From positions 124,001-188,000 of the forward strand of contig NZ_CADFEJ010000007.1 in assembly GCF_902833055.1 (NCBI RefSeq): a stretch of DNA of 64,000 bases. Direction: 5' to 3'. Positions 62,381-64,000 of this stretch are shown here, piece by piece. Below the pieces are notes generated by a model, which was given only the letters and a program-made list of their open reading frames with translations, ran no database searches and had not been told where the DNA came from. Source of the DNA: Burkholderia territorii (GTDB taxonomy: Bacteria > Pseudomonadota > Gammaproteobacteria > Burkholderiales > Burkholderiaceae). Position numbers and translations under genes: made by a program. Position 1 is the first letter of the stretch. Every line of letters starts with the position of its first letter.

Positions 62381-62944
62381 TTACGCGAACGAATAGAACA
62401 CGCGGAACGCGACCTTGCGCTCGGCCCAGAATTCGGCGGCTTCGCGGAACACGTCGAGCAGCGTCTCGCGCCCTTCCTTGTCGAATTTCTGCGCGATCGG
62501 CAGCCCTTCGAGCACGATCACGAAACCCGGCTGCGCGCCGGCCTTCGCGACGAGGTCGGTCAGGCAATCGTACAGCGCATCGTAGTTCTTCCCGAAATGC
62601 TTCGGAAACAGGAACGACGTCGCGATCGTCTCCATCACTTCCTGCTTCGACTGCGCGGCGCCGCAATATGCGTACAGGAAATGCTGGCCGAGCCGGCCGG
62701 CTTCGTCGGCAAGATCCTGCACGCGGAACGCGCGGATCGACTGCACGAGATTGGGTCGCACGGTCGTGAAAAGGCTCATAGGCTCCTCGTTCGATGAAAG
62801 CCCGGGCTCGGCTTCCTGTTGCTCAGGCGCGCCGCCGGCCTGTGCCGCCGCGTGGAGTTGCATCACACGCTGAAACAGATTGCCGTCGCCGGCCGCGAAC
62901 AGTTCCGCCGCCGCCGTATCGTGCGCGTAGATGGAGTCGCTCAT
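62381..62944 (-). CDS. Barstar-family ribonuclease inhibitor
   Basis: The protein (187 residues from 62944) carries a barstar domain in about residues 80-187, with FLFPKHFGKNYDALYDCLTD and GFVIVLEGLPIAQKF, the family's conserved stretches. Barstar blocks the active site of barnase-type RNases in the cytoplasm. The acidic N-terminal ~55 residues are outside the family core. A start at 62953 is possible. An internal ATG at 62779, with GAGGAG just upstream, would give a 132-residue core protein. The gene begins 16 bp after the RNase stop, so the two are probably cotranscribed. Confidence 0.88.
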   Translation of the reverse strand: MSDSIYAHDTAAAELFAAGDGNLFQRVMQLHAAAQAGGAPEQQEAEPGLSSNEEPMSLFTTVRPNLVQSIRAFRVQDLADEAGRLGQHFLYAYCGAAQSKQEVMETIATSFLFPKHFGKNYDALYDCLTDLVAKAGAQPGFVIVLEGLPIAQKFDKEGRETLLDVFREAAEFWAERKVAFRVFYSFA

Positions 62945-62960
62945 GCCGTTCATCCCGAAG

Positions 62961-63392
62961 TCATTCAACAATACGTTTAAAACTGTTGTAGTGGTCGTCC
63001 GTGTAATAACAGTTGTCGATCCGGCGCAATGGCCCGCCACAGACGATCCGGCGCGCGCCGCGATTGCGTGCACGCGGCGTCGGCACCGTGTACTCGTGGT
63101 AGTAGCCGCGCTTCGCCTTCGGCAGGATCCGCTCGCGGTTGCCGAAGACGACGCCGTCTTTCTCGTACGGATAGGGGCCACCGGCGCCGATCAGGCCGAG
63201 CGTGGTCACGGCCTCGCGCGGCAGACGGGCGGTCGGGATCGTATCGACCCCGCCGACGGCCATGTCGGCCGAAACGGCCTGCCGTGCGTAAGCGGCGGAA
63301 ACCAGACTGCCCGTCGGTGTACCGACGATACCCATCGCGAACATCGCGAAGACGGACGCCAGCGCGCCGTTGCGGAGCCACTTGCGTGCCAT
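62961..63392 (-). CDS. Secreted barnase-like ribonuclease
   Basis: The 143-residue protein has a signal peptide (MARKWLRNGALASVFAMFAM, then GIVG) and a C-terminal guanyl-specific RNase domain. It matches barnase in order: VFGNRERILP, with the catalytic Glu; GYYHEYTV; RNRGARRIVCGG, with the active-site Arg; and YYTDDHYNSFKRI, with the catalytic His. Cleavage is expected near AYA or VSA. It would be exported to the periplasm or outside, while the barstar gene just downstream protects the cytoplasm. Confidence 0.92.
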   Translation of the reverse strand: MARKWLRNGALASVFAMFAMGIVGTPTGSLVSAAYARQAVSADMAVGGVDTIPTARLPREAVTTLGLIGAGGPYPYEKDGVVFGNRERILPKAKRGYYHEYTVPTPRARNRGARRIVCGGPLRRIDNCYYTDDHYNSFKRIVE

Positions 63393-63570
63393 GAACCAGG
63401 GTTCCCGCTGTTAAATCAAGTAGTTGACGACCAACCAAAGGCGTTAGCGTAGCGCTATTGTCCGCGCGAATCAATGTTCGTTTGGGAATCGAAAGGCTGG
63501 CTTCGCCCCGAAGCGCGCATTTTTTACCGAAAATAGACTACATTTAGCTTACATGGGATAAAATGTCGGC
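63393..63570. other. Upstream region of the RNase gene and small RNA
   Basis: This gap holds the divergent promoters of the leftward RNase gene and the rightward RNA. No reading frame is supported. The RNA -10 is at 63559-63564. Confidence 0.55.
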
Positions 63571-63706
63571 GGCATCTCTCGTGTGGCAAGACCCTGCCTC
63601 CTTGCCACGCTCGCTGCCCTGGGTGGAGAGATGCTGCTGTTGCTTACGGGAAGCGCGTTTGCGCCCTGCCCGACGGCGTGCCCATTGCGGGCACGCCTCT
63701 TTTTGC
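63571..63706 (+). ncRNA. Probable structured small RNA with terminator
   Basis: TAAAAT at 63559-63564 is a likely -10, with ACTACA 17 bp upstream. The transcript can form a long closing helix of GGCATCTCTC (63571-63580) with GAGAGATGCT (63626-63635), extended by G-U pairs. Inside it sits a GTGGCAAG/CTTGCCAC hairpin (63583-63608) with a C-rich loop. After a linker, GCGTGCCC/GGGCACGC (63676-63696) is followed by CTCTTTTTGCTTTT, a clear terminator. No gene explains the transcript. It is not like 6S RNA in its terminal pairing. The identity is unknown to me. Confidence 0.7.
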
Positions 63707-63772
63707 TTTTGTTTACAATTTCGCCCGCCGCGCGGCGCCGGTTTCGACCGTTGCCGCGCGGTTCGCGCCGGC

Positions 63773-64000
63773 TCAGCGTGCGGCGTTCACGTCGGCGACC
63801 AGCAGCGCCGCCATGTTGACGATGCGGCGAACGGTCGCCGATTCGGTCAGCACATGCACCGGCTGGGCCGCGCCCAGCAGGATCGGTCCGATCGCGATGT
63901 TGTTGCCGGCGGCCGTCTTCAGCAGGTTGTACGCGATGTTCGCGGCATCGATGTTCGGCAGGATCAGCAGGTTCGCTTCGCCTTCCAGCGTCGACTCCGG
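63773..64000 (-). CDS. NADP-dependent malic enzyme, C-terminal fragment
   Basis: Only the last 75 codons are in the window; the gene runs off the right edge. The fragment has ANLLILPNIDAANIAYNLLK and GPILLGAAQPVHVLTESATV, then RRIVNMAALLVADV, typical of the phosphotransacetylase-like C-terminal domain of MaeB enzymes. A Pta protein would also share this domain. The conserved VRRIVNM end favours MaeB. This cannot be decided fully without the N-terminal half. Confidence 0.82.
   Translation of the reverse strand, partial: PESTLEGEANLLILPNIDAANIAYNLLKTAAGNNIAIGPILLGAAQPVHVLTESATVRRIVNMAALLVADVNAAR

Noticed and set aside
63571..63706. 6S RNA as the identity of the RNA near the right end
   Set aside because: The 5' and 3' ends do not pair to form the 6S closing stem, and the terminator hairpin is separate from the long helix.

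Overview
The window is a gene-dense, GC-rich chromosomal segment from a betaproteobacterium. Gene order and protein sequences point to the main chromosome of a Burkholderia species, most likely of the cepacia complex: dusB-fis-purH-ruvCAB, rplM-rpsI, leuS-lptE-holA-proA and bamE next to fur. This assignment rests on recognised family sequences and gene order, not on a database search. About 60 protein genes and rnpB are supported, plus two probable unannotated small RNAs. No prophage, insertion sequence, CRISPR array or tRNA was seen. Most of the segment is ordinary core genome.

Positions 1-7600 hold the end of a ubiquinone-type hydroxylase, the dusB-fis-purH run, the Holliday-junction genes ruvC, ruvA and ruvB, and an MpaB-type oxygenase. 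Positions 7800-13200 hold the leftward tyrS-dtd-histidine phosphatase operon, anmK, erpA, and the rplM-rpsI ribosomal protein operon. Positions 13300-17000 hold a small periplasmic protein, a compact sRNA gene, an OsmC peroxidase, rnpB, a DUF3025 gene and pyrC. A class II amidotransferase follows. After an AT-rich gap comes a 1750-residue autotransporter adhesin.

Positions 24000-29000 form a glutamate module: the gltIJKL aspartate/glutamate ABC importer with gdhA upstream of it. Then come a LysR gene, purB, and a divergent FAD oxidoreductase/TetR pair with clear operators. Positions 34000-40000 form a gluconate/Entner-Doudoroff module (gntK, gntT, eda, edd, hexR): gluconate is imported, phosphorylated, dehydrated and cleaved, and HexR-type palindromes lie between edd and hexR.

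Positions 40000-49500 are core functions read leftward (hemJ, proA, holA, lptE, leuS, an ExbB/ExbD pair, dapB, bamE), with fur divergent. Positions 50000-54000 hold ureide catabolism (alc, allA) next to a dicarboxylate carrier and its probable GntR regulator. A CynR-like LysR/MFS pair follows. The end holds gapA-tkt, an aminopropyltransferase, a VOC protein, rsmE, a secreted barnase-like RNase with a barstar inhibitor, a second probable sRNA, and the 3' end of a malic enzyme gene.

The least conventional signals are in the non-coding DNA. They are an sRNA with a CUCCUCCU anti-Shine-Dalgarno loop (13724-13816), a structured RNA at 63571-63706, a 31-bp perfect palindrome at 55160-55190, a strong hairpin in the leuS leader, and paired palindromic operators for HexR, TetR and GntR regulators.
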